DNA from: JANPBY01 sp963851405
Lineage (GTDB): Bacteria > Actinomycetota > Actinomycetes > DATJPE01
Reading direction: 5' to 3'
NCBI GenBank assembly: GCA_963851405.1
Contig: CAWKPB010000005.1
Location: 1-64,000 of the forward strand
Length of the DNA: 64,000 nt
The position numbers were made by a program, and so were the translations under genes. The notes beneath the pieces were generated by a model. It saw nothing but the letters and a program-made list of their open reading frames with translations, did not search any database and had not been told where the DNA came from. This document shows, one piece after another, positions 1 to 9,463 of this stretch. Position 1 is the stretch's first letter. Every line of letters begins with the position of its first letter.

Positions 1-590
1 ACCTCGTCCTGGCCCAGGCCTTGCTCTTCTTCGGCTTCGGCGGGCTGTTCTCCTTCGCGGCGGCGTTTTTCGACCGAACCTCGGAGTTGGATGAGGCGTC
101 AGCTGCTGCCCTGGCCGGCTCAGTTGGACTGGTCGGAATTATGGTGGGTGGCGCCATCGGAGGCGTTCTCGGGGACCGCTATCACGACGTCCGTCCCTCC
201 TGGCGGCTCACTCTGTCCGGATTCGCGCTCCTCATGAGTGCGGCCTGTGTCGCAGTCCTCGTGCTGGTGCCTTCCACCGCCCTGCAGCTGGCGATGCTTG
301 CGCTGTCGTCGGCGGCGAACATCGCCGCGATTGCGAACCTGGGAGCTGCCACCTCGGATGTGTTGCCGGCCAGCCTTCGCGGCAGCGGCTTCGCTGTCGT
401 CCAGGCGATCGTTCAGCTCGGCTCGGGCTTCGGGCCGATCGTCGTCGGAGTCGTGTCCGCGTCCGCCGGAGAAAACCTCGCCTGGGGATTTGCCGCCCTG
501 CTGCCCTTCCTCGTCCTGGGGTCGTTCGTCATCCTTCGGGCGCGCAGGTCCTACGAGGTCGATCGGATCAACGTTCTCGATATGGCCTGA
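1..590 (+). CDS. MFS transporter, C-terminal part (gene starts before the window)
   Basis: The open frame runs in from the window edge and ends at TGA 588-590. About 195 residues are visible. They contain five or six hydrophobic helices and a short charged loop GDRYHD that resembles the conserved loop between helices of major facilitator transporters, followed by the C-terminal six-helix half. The tail is short and hydrophilic. The protein would act in the cytoplasmic membrane; its substrate cannot be inferred. It converges on the dedA gene with only 14 bp between the stops. The family call rests on topology and the loop motif. Confidence 0.7.
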   Translation, partial: LVLAQALLFFGFGGLFSFAAAFFDRTSELDEASAAALAGSVGLVGIMVGGAIGGVLGDRYHDVRPSWRLTLSGFALLMSAACVAVLVLVPSTALQLAMLALSSAANIAAIANLGAATSDVLPASLRGSGFAVVQAIVQLGSGFGPIVVGVVSASAGENLAWGFAALLPFLVLGSFVILRARRSYEVDRINVLDMA

Positions 591-604
591 CGGCACCGCA
601 GGCC

Positions 605-1264
605 TTACGAGGTGGCGTCCTCGATTGGTTGATCCTCGGCCCGGCTGCGCCTGGCCCGCACGAACTCGATGACGATGGGAGTGACCGACAGCGCCACGAT
701 GAGCAACGCGATGAGCTCGATGTTGTTGGCCACCCAGTCGACATTGCCGAGCCAGTACCCGAGCAGGGTCAGACTCGTCGCCCAGATGAGGCCGCCGATG
801 ATCGAGTAGGTGGCGTACACCCGGAAGTCCATCTTGACCACGCCAGCCAGGGCGGTGATGAACGTCCGGACGATCGGCACGAAGCGGGCCAAGATGATCG
901 ACCGACCACCGTGCCGTTCGAAGAACGCATGGGCTTGGGCGACATGTTCGGGCTTGACCAGCCTCGAGTTCGGCCGGTGGATCAGCGGCGGTCCGATCGC
1001 TCGTCCGAGCGCATACCCGCACAGGTTCCCCAGAATCGCGACCGCGCTGATGGCGAGGATCACGACGCCGATGTTCTGCGTGATGACCCCGGCCCCCACG
1101 AAGACACCAGTGGCGAACAGCAGCGAGTCCCCGGGCAGAAAGAACAGCAGCAGCCCGCACTCGACGAACACAACGATGAGTACGGCCGCCAGGCCGTACG
1201 TCTCAATGAGGTACTCGGGCTGCAACCAGGCAGGTCCGAACGCGAGCAGGGTGACCGGATCCAT
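605..1264 (-). CDS. DedA family membrane protein
   Basis: A 219-residue DedA/SNARE-associated integral membrane protein. DedA proteins are linked to membrane homeostasis and undecaprenyl-phosphate or lipid flipping; that role is from the family, not from this sequence. Visible features are a hydrophobic N-terminal segment ending FFLPGDSLLF, a re-entrant region, the signature ARFVPIVRTF with its conserved Pro and Arg, and two C-terminal membrane helices with a basic tail (RARRSR). The frame is open another 97 codons upstream, but ATG at 1264 fits the family and lies 7 nt after a TACCCT hexamer with no Shine-Dalgarno sequence. It is divergent from the TrmH-like gene, with 38 bp between starts. 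A dedA gene near fba is, as I recall, also the mycobacterial order. Confidence 0.9.
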   Translation of the reverse strand: MDPVTLLAFGPAWLQPEYLIETYGLAAVLIVVFVECGLLLFFLPGDSLLFATGVFVGAGVITQNIGVVILAISAVAILGNLCGYALGRAIGPPLIHRPNSRLVKPEHVAQAHAFFERHGGRSIILARFVPIVRTFITALAGVVKMDFRVYATYSIIGGLIWATSLTLLGYWLGNVDWVANNIELIALLIVALSVTPIVIEFVRARRSRAEDQPIEDATS

Positions 1265-1271
1265 GCGTGCC

Positions 1272-1294
1272 AGGGTACGGCCGGGGCCTACGCT
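1272..1294. promoter_or_regulatory. Divergent -10 hexamers for leaderless dedA and trmH-like transcripts
   Basis: On the minus strand TACCCT (1277-1272) lies 7 nt before the dedA ATG. On the plus strand TACGCT (1289-1294) lies 8 nt before the methyltransferase GTG. No clear -35 boxes and no Shine-Dalgarno sequences are visible. The start sites would therefore fall at or next to the start codons. Inferred from spacing only. Confidence 0.35.
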
Positions 1295-1302
1295 GCCTGA
1301 CC

Positions 1303-2007
1303 GTGGCCGAACAGACTCCGACCGAGGAGGACCCGAAACCCGAGCCTCTCCGCACGGCCAATCGGGTCGGGTCCGGCGAGAAGGGGGGCCCCGCGCTCGA
1401 GGTTGGCGTCGGACCGTGGGAGGGAGACTGGCCTGTGGGGCCGAAGTTCGACCCCAAGCTGCTGGCCGAGGGTGACCGTCGAAATGTGGCGGACCGCTAC
1501 CGCTACTGGCAGGTGTCGGCGATCGTCGAAGACCTGGATCTTCGTCGCCGGCCATTCCATGTAGCGGTCGAGAACTTCGCGCATGACTTCAACATCGGGT
1601 CGGTGGTGCGCACGGCCAACGCGTTCCTGGCTGCTGAGGTGCACATCGTGGGCCGGCGTCGCTGGAACCGGCGGGGAGCGATGGTGACCGATCGATACCA
1701 GCATCTGCGCTACCACCCCACCCTGGAGGAGTTTGCGCGCTGGGCGGCGACCGAGAGCCTGCCCGTTCTGGGCATCGACATCGTGCCCGCAGCGGTGCCG
1801 CTCGAGACCTACGACCTGCCGGCTCGATGCGTGTTGCTGCTCGGTCAGGAAGGCCCTGGGCTGTCGGCCGCCGCGCAGGACCAGTGCACGGCCGTGCTTT
1901 CGGTGGCTCAGTTCGGATCGACTCGGTCGATCAACGTGGGCGCGGCGGCGGCGATCGCCATGCATGCGTGGGTTCGTCGCCACGACTTCGGTCAATCACC
2001 CGCCTGA
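1303..2007 (+). CDS. SpoU/TrmH-family RNA 2'-O-methyltransferase
   Basis: A SpoU-type (SPOUT, knotted) S-adenosylmethionine-dependent tRNA/rRNA methyltransferase of 234 residues. All three family motifs are present: motif 1 around NFAHDFNIGSVVRTANA, motif 2 LLLGQEGPGLS, and motif 3 STRSINVGAAAAIAMH near the C-terminus, which forms the trefoil-knot cofactor site. The first ~65 residues are low-complexity and family-atypical. A GTG at 1267 also opens the frame, but GTG 1303 is preferred because TACGCT ends 8 nt before it and no Shine-Dalgarno sequence is visible, which suggests a leaderless message. The exact RNA target cannot be told from sequence. Confidence 0.88.
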   Translation: MAEQTPTEEDPKPEPLRTANRVGSGEKGGPALEVGVGPWEGDWPVGPKFDPKLLAEGDRRNVADRYRYWQVSAIVEDLDLRRRPFHVAVENFAHDFNIGSVVRTANAFLAAEVHIVGRRRWNRRGAMVTDRYQHLRYHPTLEEFARWAATESLPVLGIDIVPAAVPLETYDLPARCVLLLGQEGPGLSAAAQDQCTAVLSVAQFGSTRSINVGAAAAIAMHAWVRRHDFGQSPA

Positions 2008-2146
2008 TCTTCTTCAACGGGCGCTGAGCGTTTGGAGGGCCAGCCGTCTGGCGGGTCTCGATCGGGGTGCCTCATGACCCTGCCCGAGCCGAGGTCCGCC
2101 GTGGAAGGATGGTCCGAAGTCCTCATCACCGCACACGGGAGCCTTT

Positions 2147-3173
2147 ATGCCGATCGCCACGCCGGAGACGTACGCCTCGATGATCGATCGGGCCAAAGCG
2201 GGCGCCTTCGCCTACCCGGCGATCAACTGTTCCTCGTCCCAGACGGTGATCGCGGCCCTGCAAGGCTTCGCCGAGGCGGAGAGCGACGGCATCATCCAGT
2301 TCTCGTGGGGCGGCGCCGCGTACGCCACAGGCCAAAGCGTGAAGGACATGGTCGTGGGGGCCGTTGCGCTTGCCGAGTTCGCCCATGTGGTGGCCGAGAA
2401 GTACGACATCCAGATCGCGCTGCACACTGACCACTGCCCGATGGACAAGCTCGATGGCTTCATGCGCCCGCTGATCGAGGTCATCGCCGAACGGGTGCGT
2501 GCCGGGAACGAGCCGCTGTTCCAGTCGCACATGTGGGACGGCTCGGCGATCGAGCTCGGGCAGAACCTGGCGATCGCCGAGGAGTTGCTCGACAAGTGCC
2601 GCCGCGGAACGGATCGATCATGGAGCTCGAGATCGGTGTCGTCGGCGGCGAGGAGGACGGCGTTGAGGCCAGCCACGACGCAAAGCTCTTCTCAACGCCC
2701 GAGGACGGTCTGGCCACCGCCGAGGCGCTTGGCCTAGGCGAGCGCGGTCGCTACCTGGTGGCGGCGACGTTCGGAAACGTGCACGGCGTCTACAAGCCGG
2801 GCAACGTGGTGCTGACCCCGTCGATCCTCAAGGAGATCCAGGACACGGTCGGAGCGAAGTACGGAAAGGACAAGCCGTTCGACCTGGTCTTCCACGGCGG
2901 CTCGGGTTCACTGCTCGTCGGAGATCCGCGAGGCCCTCGACTATGGCGTCGTGCAAGATGAACGTCGACACCGACACCCAGTACGCGTTCACCCGGCCGG
3001 TCGCCGACCACATGTTCAACAACTACGACGGCGTGCTCAAGGTCGACGGCGAGGTCGGCAACAAGAAGCAGTACGACCCTCGGGCCTGGGGCAAGGCCGC
3101 CGAGGCCGGCATGTCCGCCCGCGTCGTACGCGCCTGCGAAGACCTCCGAAGCGCGGGCACCCGCCTCCGTTGA
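2147..3173 (+). pseudogene. fba: Class II fructose-bisphosphate aldolase, interrupted by three frame changes
   Basis: This encodes class II (zinc) fructose-1,6-bisphosphate aldolase, which interconverts fructose bisphosphate with DHAP and glyceraldehyde-3-phosphate. The protein begins MPIATPETYASMIDRAK and keeps family blocks such as ALHTDHCP (zinc/catalytic), FQSHMWDGSA, IGVVGGEEDG, ATFGNVHGVYKPGN, VFHGGSGS and NVDTDTQYAFTRP, for an expected length near 340. The blocks lie in three different frames: the frame changes near 2600-2612 (about one base missing), at 2917-2918 (one extra base) and at 2954 (one extra base). No block is lost, and neighbours are intact. It could be a real recent pseudogene, or clustered sequencing error, since the enzyme is normally essential. 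Confidence 0.9.
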
Positions 3174-3502
3174 CCGGCCCGCGGGTGGTGATCGCCTGTT
3201 TTCGACCGTTGCCGGGTAAGCAGGATCAGTTGCGGGCGCTCACCGAGACCCACGTGCAGCGCCTGCGCGACCTCGGCTTGGCAACGTCGCGTTCCGGCAT
3301 GGCCATGGAAACGGCGCACGGGGACGTCATCGAGGTGTTCGAGTGGGTATCCGAGGAGGCGATCGCGACGGCTCACGAGCACCCGGAGGTCTTGGCCATG
3401 TGGGCGGAGTACGAGCAGTGCTGCACCTACGTTCCCGTGACCGATCTGCCTGGCGCAGCCGGACTTTTCCCTGACTTCACTCCACTCACCACGAAGGGCT
3501 GA
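3170..3502 (+). CDS. Small ferredoxin-like alpha/beta-barrel protein (ABM-like), function unknown
   Basis: A 110-residue protein read from TTG 3170, whose start overlaps the aldolase stop (TTGA). An alternative is GTG 3185. The pattern, a short beta strand VVIACFRPLPGK, a helix beginning TETHVQRLRDLG, strands with EVFEWVSEEAIATAHEHPEV and a C-terminal helix, resembles the dimeric alpha/beta-barrel fold of antibiotic-biosynthesis-monooxygenase-like and stress-responsive A/B-barrel proteins. No catalytic signature can be named. It is followed 6 nt later by a VOC gene, so the two are probably co-transcribed with the aldolase. Confidence 0.6.
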   Translation: MTGPRVVIACFRPLPGKQDQLRALTETHVQRLRDLGLATSRSGMAMETAHGDVIEVFEWVSEEAIATAHEHPEVLAMWAEYEQCCTYVPVTDLPGAAGLFPDFTPLTTKG

Positions 3503-3508
3503 CCCCGC

Positions 3509-3922
3509 ATGAGCGAGTCGAACGAGCGCGCCGCTGCCGCTGTGTACGTCCTTGATCTCCCCCGCGTCGCCCGGTTCTACATCGAGGTAGCGGGGCTTGA
3601 GCAGGAAAGCGAGGGCGATGGGTTCCTGGTGCTTGGGTCTGCTGTACGTGAGCTCGCCCTCGTCCAGGTGCCCGCGGAGGTTGCCTCCGATCTTGTGCTC
3701 GCCGACCCGCCGCTACGACGCGAGGAGACGCCGATCAAGTTGGCGTTTGACGTCTCGGACCTGGCGGTGGCGCGCGAGAACGCTCCGGCACTCGGCGGCC
3801 TGGTCGACCCCGCGGAGCGCGAGTGGGTGTGGCAGGGGCGAACCGTATGCGACGGCCACGACCCAGAGGGCAACGTCATCCAGCTCCGGGTCTCGTCTCG
3901 ACCCACACGGGTGGAGGGGTAA
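3509..3922 (+). CDS. VOC/glyoxalase-fold protein
   Basis: A 137-residue single-domain vicinal-oxygen-chelate protein. Two beta-alpha-beta-beta-beta modules can be seen: one starting AAAVYVLDLPRVARFYIEVAGLE, typical of the glyoxalase/bleomycin-resistance entry, and one ending CDGHDPEGNVIQLR, the usual DPEGN turn and metal-side Gln. Members include glyoxalases, extradiol dioxygenases and antibiotic-sequestering proteins; the specific role is not readable. Start ATG 3509 follows the upstream stop by 6 nt. Confidence 0.75.
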   Translation: MSESNERAAAAVYVLDLPRVARFYIEVAGLEQESEGDGFLVLGSAVRELALVQVPAEVASDLVLADPPLRREETPIKLAFDVSDLAVARENAPALGGLVDPAEREWVWQGRTVCDGHDPEGNVIQLRVSSRPTRVEG

Positions 3923-3956
3923 GTCCCGGTCGCGCCAGCGTTACCAAACGACCCCG

Positions 3957-4367
3957 TCAGGAGAGGGCGGCGGCAGCTTCGGGGGAGGAGTCGGCGAGGA
4001 AGGCGGCGCATCGGTCGGCCTCGTCGGTCTCGTTGATGGCGTCGGCGGCGCGCCCAAGAGCATGCAGCGCGCGGAGCCAGCCCCGGTTGGGCTCGTGGGC
4101 CCACGGAACCGGTCCGTGACCCTTCCACCCGGCGCGACGAAGGGCATCCAAGCCGCGGTGATACCCGGTACGGGCGTACGCGTAGGACTCAACCACGTGC
4201 CCGGACGCCCAGGCTTGGTCGGCGAGTGCGGCCCAGGCTGCCGGGGACGACGGGTGTGCAGCGGCCACTGCGGCGGGGTCGGCGAACGGATCTTGGAGCG
4301 CCAACGCTCCTGGCTCGGCGGGGAGCAGGGTCGGCGGCGGTCCAGCCAGCAGGTTCTCGGGGTTCAT
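3957..4367 (-). CDS. DUF3151 family protein
   Basis: A 136-residue cytoplasmic protein beginning MNPENLLAGPPPTLLP. An N-terminal proline-rich stretch is followed by TPR-like helices containing HPSSPAAWAALADQAW and SYAYARTGYHRGLDALRRAGWKGHGPVPW, which is the hallmark region of the actinobacterial DUF3151 family. The frame is open further upstream, but ATG 4367 (or ATG 4376) fits the family. It converges on the VOC gene and is divergent from purA. I recall the mycobacterial equivalent also sitting between fba and purA. No biochemical function is known to me. Confidence 0.8.
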   Translation of the reverse strand: MNPENLLAGPPPTLLPAEPGALALQDPFADPAAVAAAHPSSPAAWAALADQAWASGHVVESYAYARTGYHRGLDALRRAGWKGHGPVPWAHEPNRGWLRALHALGRAADAINETDEADRCAAFLADSSPEAAAALS

Positions 4368-4557
4368 GGAGCCCATCATCGCCGATGCTCTCGTGCGCGA
4401 ACGCACGGCGCCCAGCCCGCTCGGCGGCGGCCCGCGGCGCGGCTCCGGTAGCCTTCGCGCCGTCCGACCGACCCGAGCTCGACCGGGACCCGACCGCAAG
4501 GCGGGCTCTCGGGTTACTCGAGAGGGGACCGGTTCCGCCGCACCCAAGGGGTTGTTC

Positions 4558-5841
4558 GTGCCTGCTCTCGTGCTCATCGGTGCCCAGTGGGGCGACGAAG
4601 GCAAGGGCAAGGCCACCGACCTGCTCGGGCCCGAGGTCGACTATGTCGTGCGCTTCAACGGCGGCAACAACGCCGGTCACACCATCGTGGTCGACGGGGA
4701 GAAGTACGCGGTCCACCTCATGCCCACGGGCGTCCTCACTCCGAGCGTTGTCCCCGTCATCGGCAACGGCGTCGTCATCGACCTCGGCGTTCTCTTTGGC
4801 GAGATCGACATGCTGGAGTCGCGGGGGGTCGACACCTCACGGCTCGTGGTCAGCGCCAACGCCCACCTGATCCCGTCGTACAACCGCACCCTCGACAAGG
4901 TGATCGAGCGCCACCTCGGCAGCCGCAAGATCGGGACGACCGGCCGCGGCATCGGGCCGACGTACGCCGACAAGATGAACCGGATCGGGATCCGCGTTCA
5001 GGACCTGTTCGACGAGAAGATCCTGCGGCAGAAGGTGGAGGGCGCGCTCTCCCAGAAGAACCAACTCTTGGTCAAGGCCTACAACCGCCGTGCCATCACC
5101 GTGGATTCCGTCGTCGAGGAACTCCTGGTGTACGTCGATCGATTGCGGCCCCTCGTCGCAGACACCGCTCGGCTGCTGGGCGAGGCTCTCGACGCGGAGA
5201 AGACCGTGTTGCTCGAGGGCGGCCAGGCGACTTTGCTCGACGTCGACCATGGGACCTACCCGTTCGTGACCTCGTCGAACGCCACGTCCGGAGGAGCGTG
5301 TACTGGCTCGGGGATACCTCCCACTCGCATCGATCGGGTGCTGGCCGTCGTCAAGGCCTACACGACGCGGGTCGGCGAGGGTCCGTTCCCCACGGAGTTG
5401 TTCGATGCCGACGGCGAGCGGCTGCGCACGGTGGGTGGGGAGTTCGGGACGACGACGGGGCGGTCACGTCGTTGCGGGTGGTACGACGTCCCGATCGCTC
5501 GCTATGCCGCCCGGGTCAACGGCGTTACCGATTTTGTCCTCACCAAACTTGACGTCTTGACCGGGTTCGATCGGATCCCCGTGTGCGTCGGCTATGACGT
5601 GGACGGCACCCGGGTGGACGAGATTCCCTTGACTCAGACTGACTTTCACCATGCCGTGCCCATCTATGAGTCCCTGCCGGGCTGGTCGGAGGACATCAGT
5701 GCGGCACGGTCGCTGGACGATCTCCCCGCAAACGCCCGCGCATATGTGGACTTCCTTGAGCAGGCCTCGGGGGCCCCGATGAGCGTGATCGGGGTCGGCC
5801 AGGACCGCGCGGCCACGATCGTCGTTCGCTCGCTGGTCTGA
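4558..5841 (+). CDS. purA: Adenylosuccinate synthetase
   Basis: PurA joins IMP and aspartate with GTP hydrolysis to give adenylosuccinate, the first committed step to AMP. The 427-residue sequence starts MPALVLIGAQWGDEGKGK, with the GTP-binding glycine loop and catalytic Asp13. The conserved GGNNAGHT follows near residues 34-41, then KIGTTGRGIGPTY, EGGQATLLDVDHGTYPFVTSS, GEGPFPTE and the C-terminal VGQDRAATI. GTG 4558 is chosen because it restores the family N-terminus and has AAGGGG about 6 nt upstream, although the frame is open from 4366. It is the first of nine purine genes in the window; purB, which completes AMP synthesis, lies 12 kb downstream. Confidence 0.97.
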   Translation: MPALVLIGAQWGDEGKGKATDLLGPEVDYVVRFNGGNNAGHTIVVDGEKYAVHLMPTGVLTPSVVPVIGNGVVIDLGVLFGEIDMLESRGVDTSRLVVSANAHLIPSYNRTLDKVIERHLGSRKIGTTGRGIGPTYADKMNRIGIRVQDLFDEKILRQKVEGALSQKNQLLVKAYNRRAITVDSVVEELLVYVDRLRPLVADTARLLGEALDAEKTVLLEGGQATLLDVDHGTYPFVTSSNATSGGACTGSGIPPTRIDRVLAVVKAYTTRVGEGPFPTELFDADGERLRTVGGEFGTTTGRSRRCGWYDVPIARYAARVNGVTDFVLTKLDVLTGFDRIPVCVGYDVDGTRVDEIPLTQTDFHHAVPIYESLPGWSEDISAARSLDDLPANARAYVDFLEQASGAPMSVIGVGQDRAATIVVRSLV

Positions 5842-5941
5842 GGACTTCGCGGCCATCGTGAGGATTCGGCCCCGGACGGGTGCGCATCGGGCGTAATCTC
5901 ACCGCGTCACCGGGCGCGTGCTTCGGTTTCGGGGAGTCGAC

Positions 5942-8900
5942 ATGGCGTGCTCTGCGTGCGGCGCGGAATTGGCCGCCGATGCGCGCTTCTGTTCCTCCTG
6001 CGGGGCCTCGGCCGTCACGGCGCAGGAGACCTATACACCGACCCATCTGACCGACCAGATCCTGACGTCCCGCTTTGCTCGCGAGGGCGAACGCAAGCAC
6101 GTCACAGTGCTCTTCGCCGACCTGGTGGGTTCGACGGCCCTGGCCGAGCGCGTCGGCGCCGATGCCATGCACGAGGTCTTGGACGCGCTCTTCGAGGTCT
6201 CCTTGGGTGCAGTCCACCGCAGGGGTGGGCGGGTGAACCAATTCCTGGGGGACGGATTCATGTCCTTGTTCGGCGCCCCGATCGCGCACGAAGATCATGC
6301 GCGGCGTGCGGTCGGGGCGGCCCTCGACATCCAGCGAGAACTCGCGGACCTGAATCTGAGCATTGGCGGCGTTCGGATTCGAGAGCTCCCCCTACGCATC
6401 GGTTTGAACACCGGAATGGTCGTCGTAGGCGCGATCGGCGACAACCTGCGGATGGACTACACCGCGATCGGTGACACGACGAACCTCGCCGCCCGGGTCA
6501 TGGGGCTGTGCCCCGCTGGTGAGGTCTTGGCGTCGGAGTCGACCCGTCACCTGTGCGAGAACGACTTCGACTGGGAGGCGCGAGGTCGGCAGGCGGTTAA
6601 GGGGCGCAGTGAGCCAGTCAGCGTCTTCGTGGCCACCGGAAACCGAAGGCGCGATCTGGAGGTCGAGCTCGACGCCTTCGCGGGTACCCCGTTCGTGGGC
6701 CGGGAGGAACCGATCCACGCGCTGACGGAGTCGGTTGCTTCGGCGGCCGCTGGCGTGGGCGGGATTGTCAGCATCGTCGGTGAGCCGGGGCTGGGGAAGT
6801 CGCGCCTCATGGCCGAGGTGCAGCGGTCGGTCATGGGGAGTGAGAGGCCACCCCTATGGCTGGAGGGGCGCTCCCTGACGTTCGGCGAGTCCCTCGGATT
6901 CTGGCCGTTTCAAGACATGCTCCGGCGGTGGGCGGGCGTCACTGAAGACGATCCGCTGGACTTTGTCGTTGATCGCGTGGTCCAGGTGGTTACGGGCGCC
7001 TGCCCGGACGAGACCGCGGACGTCCTGCCGTACATCCTGGTTCTGCTCGGTCTCCCGGTGCCTACTGAGTACGACGACCGGGTTCGCTTCTTGGACAATC
7101 AGGGCAGTGGCACCGCTGTGTTCAGGGCCGTACGGCTCCTGGTGCACCAGTTGGCGCGCCAGGGTCCGGTCGTGATGGTTTTTGAGGACGTCCACTGGGC
7201 GGACCCCGCGTCGGTGGAGCTCATTGAGCACCTGTTCCCGCTCGTTCCTGAGTGTCCGCTGTTGATCGTTGGGGTGGCGCGGCCGGAGCAGCGGAGCCCT
7301 ATCGCGGCGCTGCGCGAGGTCGCGATGCGAAACTACCCCGAGCACTTCTTGGAGATCCGGCTTGCACCTCTCGACCAGGGAGCGTCCAGGGGGCTGATGG
7401 ACGAGCTCCTCGTCGGTCCCGGGGCCGAGGCCTTGGGACGGAGAATTGCCGAGCGCGCTGAAGGTAATCCCTTCTACGCAGAGGAGATCGTCCGATCGCT
7501 GGCTTCCTCCGGTGTGGTCGTCCGGGAGCCTGGGGCGCGCAATTGGCGCATCACGGGGTCCACTGAGGACATCGCGATCCCTGAGTCGGTTCAGGCGGCC
7601 ATTACGGCTCGAATCGATCGGCTCGACGACGAGGTCAAGCACGTTCTCAAGATCGCGTCCGTGATCGGACGGTCCTTTCTGTACCGCGTTCTGGAGGCCC
7701 TCGAGAACCGCGAGCTCGACCTGGACGGTGACCTGCGAGCCCTTCAACTCGTTGAGCTCATCACCGAGCGGCGCAGACAACCGGAGTTGGAGTACGCGTT
7801 TACCCATGCGCTCGTGCAAGAGGCCGCCTACGACAGCACCCTGCTCGAGTTCCGCCGGCGACTGCATCGTCAAGTAGCCGAAGCAGTCGAAGCCATGTTT
7901 CCCGACCGGCTCGACGAGTTCGCCGGTATCCTCGCCCACCACTATGCGGCTGCGGCGGAGTGGGGTCGCGCCCACGAGTATCTGATCCGAGCCGCAGACA
8001 ACTCAGGCCGGATGGCTGCCGACAGCGTCGCGCTGGCCCAGTACGAGCAGGCGATCGCGGCGTACGCCCGGGCCTTCGGCGACACCTGGGATCCGGTCGA
8101 TCGTGCTCGTCTGGAGCGGAAGGTGGCAGACGCTCTCTTCCGAATGGGGCGCCACTCGATGGCCGCTGACCATGCCCGCGAGGCCTTTCGGCTGCTCGGG
8201 CAGCGATACCCCTCGGCTCCGGGAGGGTTCAAACGGGCCATTCTGGGCCAGGTCTTGGTGCAGCTCGGTCACCTCGTACGGCCACGCTGGTCGCGGAGGC
8301 GGCCCAGCGATGCGCGTCGGGAGGTTCTGGTCGAACGCTGCGCGCTGGCGGACATGCTCGGATGGATGGACTTCGGTTTGGATCAGGAAAGATTCGTCCT
8401 GGATGTCTTGCTCAGCCTCAACAACGCTGAGAACAGCGATGACGAGGCTATGACGGTGCAGGGTCTGGTCGGCGTGGGCATTCTGTTGAACGTCGTCGGC
8501 CTGAAGCGATTCGCCAATCGCTATCAGCGGAGGGCTGCCGCGATTGCTGGTGTGCGAGACAACCCGATGATGGCCGGCTACGTCGCGATGGGCCGGATCT
8601 TCTCGTTGGCGCACGGGGGCGAAATCGTCGCGGCGATCCAGGCCTCGACCGACTGTGCGGAGGCGTACGCCCCGACGGGGGACCTTCGTCGCCGCAGCTC
8701 GGGTCTGGCTTTCGGTATTCAGCTGGCTCGCTTCCGCGGTGACGTTTCTCTGATGGCCGAGCGTTCCCAACTGATTCGGCAGCTGGGGGACGAGGGTGCG
8801 GACTCGCTCCTCCTCGCTTGGGGGTGTCAGGGACTCGGGCACGTGGCTTCAGCTGAGGGGCCGCTTACGGTGGCGCGCCAATACTTGAGCCAGTCATTGG

Positions 8901-9463
8901 AGATTTACCGAGAGATCCCGAACGTCGTTGGGATCGCCGAGACCCTCTCCGATCTGGCCGTTTGTGACCTTCGGTCTGGTGACCTCGAATCCGCTGCCCT
9001 CAAGTTGGACGAGTCGGACGCGCTCATCAAGGCCAACGGCCTGCGCGGATATTCCGCGGCGTATCCGGTGCTTCGGCACGCCGAAGTGTCACTGCTCGTT
9101 GCTGCCCAAGTGGGATCGGCGGGAAGAGAGGCCGAACGCAAAGCTCGGGCGGCGGTGAAAGGCGCGGTCAAGTACGCGAAAACCGTGCCTGCCGCACGGC
9201 CCTGGGCCGCGCTTCTGCAGGGGCGGCACGAATGGGCGAGAGGCAAGTCGCGTGCCGCAGGCGCGTCGTGGCAACGCGCGCTCGACTTGGCTAGGACCCT
9301 GGACACCCCGTACGTGGAGGGGCTCGCTCGGCTGGAGATTGGCCGCAGCAGCCAGCAGAGGGAGGAGATCGTGAAGGCCCGCGACATCTTTGCGTCGTTG
9401 GGGATGGCTCTTGATTCCACAGATGCGGAATCTGCGTTGCAGGAACTGGAGGAACGTCGATGA
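5942..9463 (+). CDS. Zinc-ribbon / class III nucleotide cyclase / AAA ATPase / TPR protein
   Basis: A large (1173 residue) soluble signalling protein. Domains in order: a zinc ribbon (Cys3, Cys6, Cys17, Cys20); a class III adenylate/guanylate cyclase domain at about 52-230 with metal Asp60 (VLFADLVGST) and Asp104 (FLGDGFM) and transition-state Asn181/Arg185 (TTNLAARV); a P-loop ATPase with GEPGLGKS at 280-287 and a Walker B-like VMVFEDVHWAD; and a long C-terminal helical TPR-like region. At the purine-specifying positions it has Gln100 instead of Lys and Thr174 instead of Asp, so substrate choice is uncertain. Start ATG 5942 has GGGGAG upstream. Its stop overlaps the next start (ATGA), implying translational coupling. 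Confidence 0.9.
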   Translation: MACSACGAELAADARFCSSCGASAVTAQETYTPTHLTDQILTSRFAREGERKHVTVLFADLVGSTALAERVGADAMHEVLDALFEVSLGAVHRRGGRVNQFLGDGFMSLFGAPIAHEDHARRAVGAALDIQRELADLNLSIGGVRIRELPLRIGLNTGMVVVGAIGDNLRMDYTAIGDTTNLAARVMGLCPAGEVLASESTRHLCENDFDWEARGRQAVKGRSEPVSVFVATGNRRRDLEVELDAFAGTPFVGREEPIHALTESVASAAAGVGGIVSIVGEPGLGKSRLMAEVQRSVMGSERPPLWLEGRSLTFGESLGFWPFQDMLRRWAGVTEDDPLDFVVDRVVQVVTGACPDETADVLPYILVLLGLPVPTEYDDRVRFLDNQGSGTAVFRAVRLLVHQLARQGPVVMVFEDVHWADPASVELIEHLFPLVPECPLLIVGVARPEQRSPIAALREVAMRNYPEHFLEIRLAPLDQGASRGLMDELLVGPGAEALGRRIAERAEGNPFYAEEIVRSLASSGVVVREPGARNWRITGSTEDIAIPESVQAAITARIDRLDDEVKHVLKIASVIGRSFLYRVLEALENRELDLDGDLRALQLVELITERRRQPELEYAFTHALVQEAAYDSTLLEFRRRLHRQVAEAVEAMFPDRLDEFAGILAHHYAAAAEWGRAHEYLIRAADNSGRMAADSVALAQYEQAIAAYARAFGDTWDPVDRARLERKVADALFRMGRHSMAADHAREAFRLLGQRYPSAPGGFKRAILGQVLVQLGHLVRPRWSRRRPSDARREVLVERCALADMLGWMDFGLDQERFVLDVLLSLNNAENSDDEAMTVQGLVGVGILLNVVGLKRFANRYQRRAAAIAGVRDNPMMAGYVAMGRIFSLAHGGEIVAAIQASTDCAEAYAPTGDLRRRSSGLAFGIQLARFRGDVSLMAERSQLIRQLGDEGADSLLLAWGCQGLGHVASAEGPLTVARQYLSQSLEIYREIPNVVGIAETLSDLAVCDLRSGDLESAALKLDESDALIKANGLRGYSAAYPVLRHAEVSLLVAAQVGSAGREAERKARAAVKGAVKYAKTVPAARPWAALLQGRHEWARGKSRAAGASWQRALDLARTLDTPYVEGLARLEIGRSSQQREEIVKARDIFASLGMALDSTDAESALQELEERR

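Noticed and set aside
6854..7975. 373-codon minus-strand frame within the cyclase gene
   Set aside because: It is fully antisense to a protein with clear conserved domains, has no family motifs and reflects the GC-rich third codon position.
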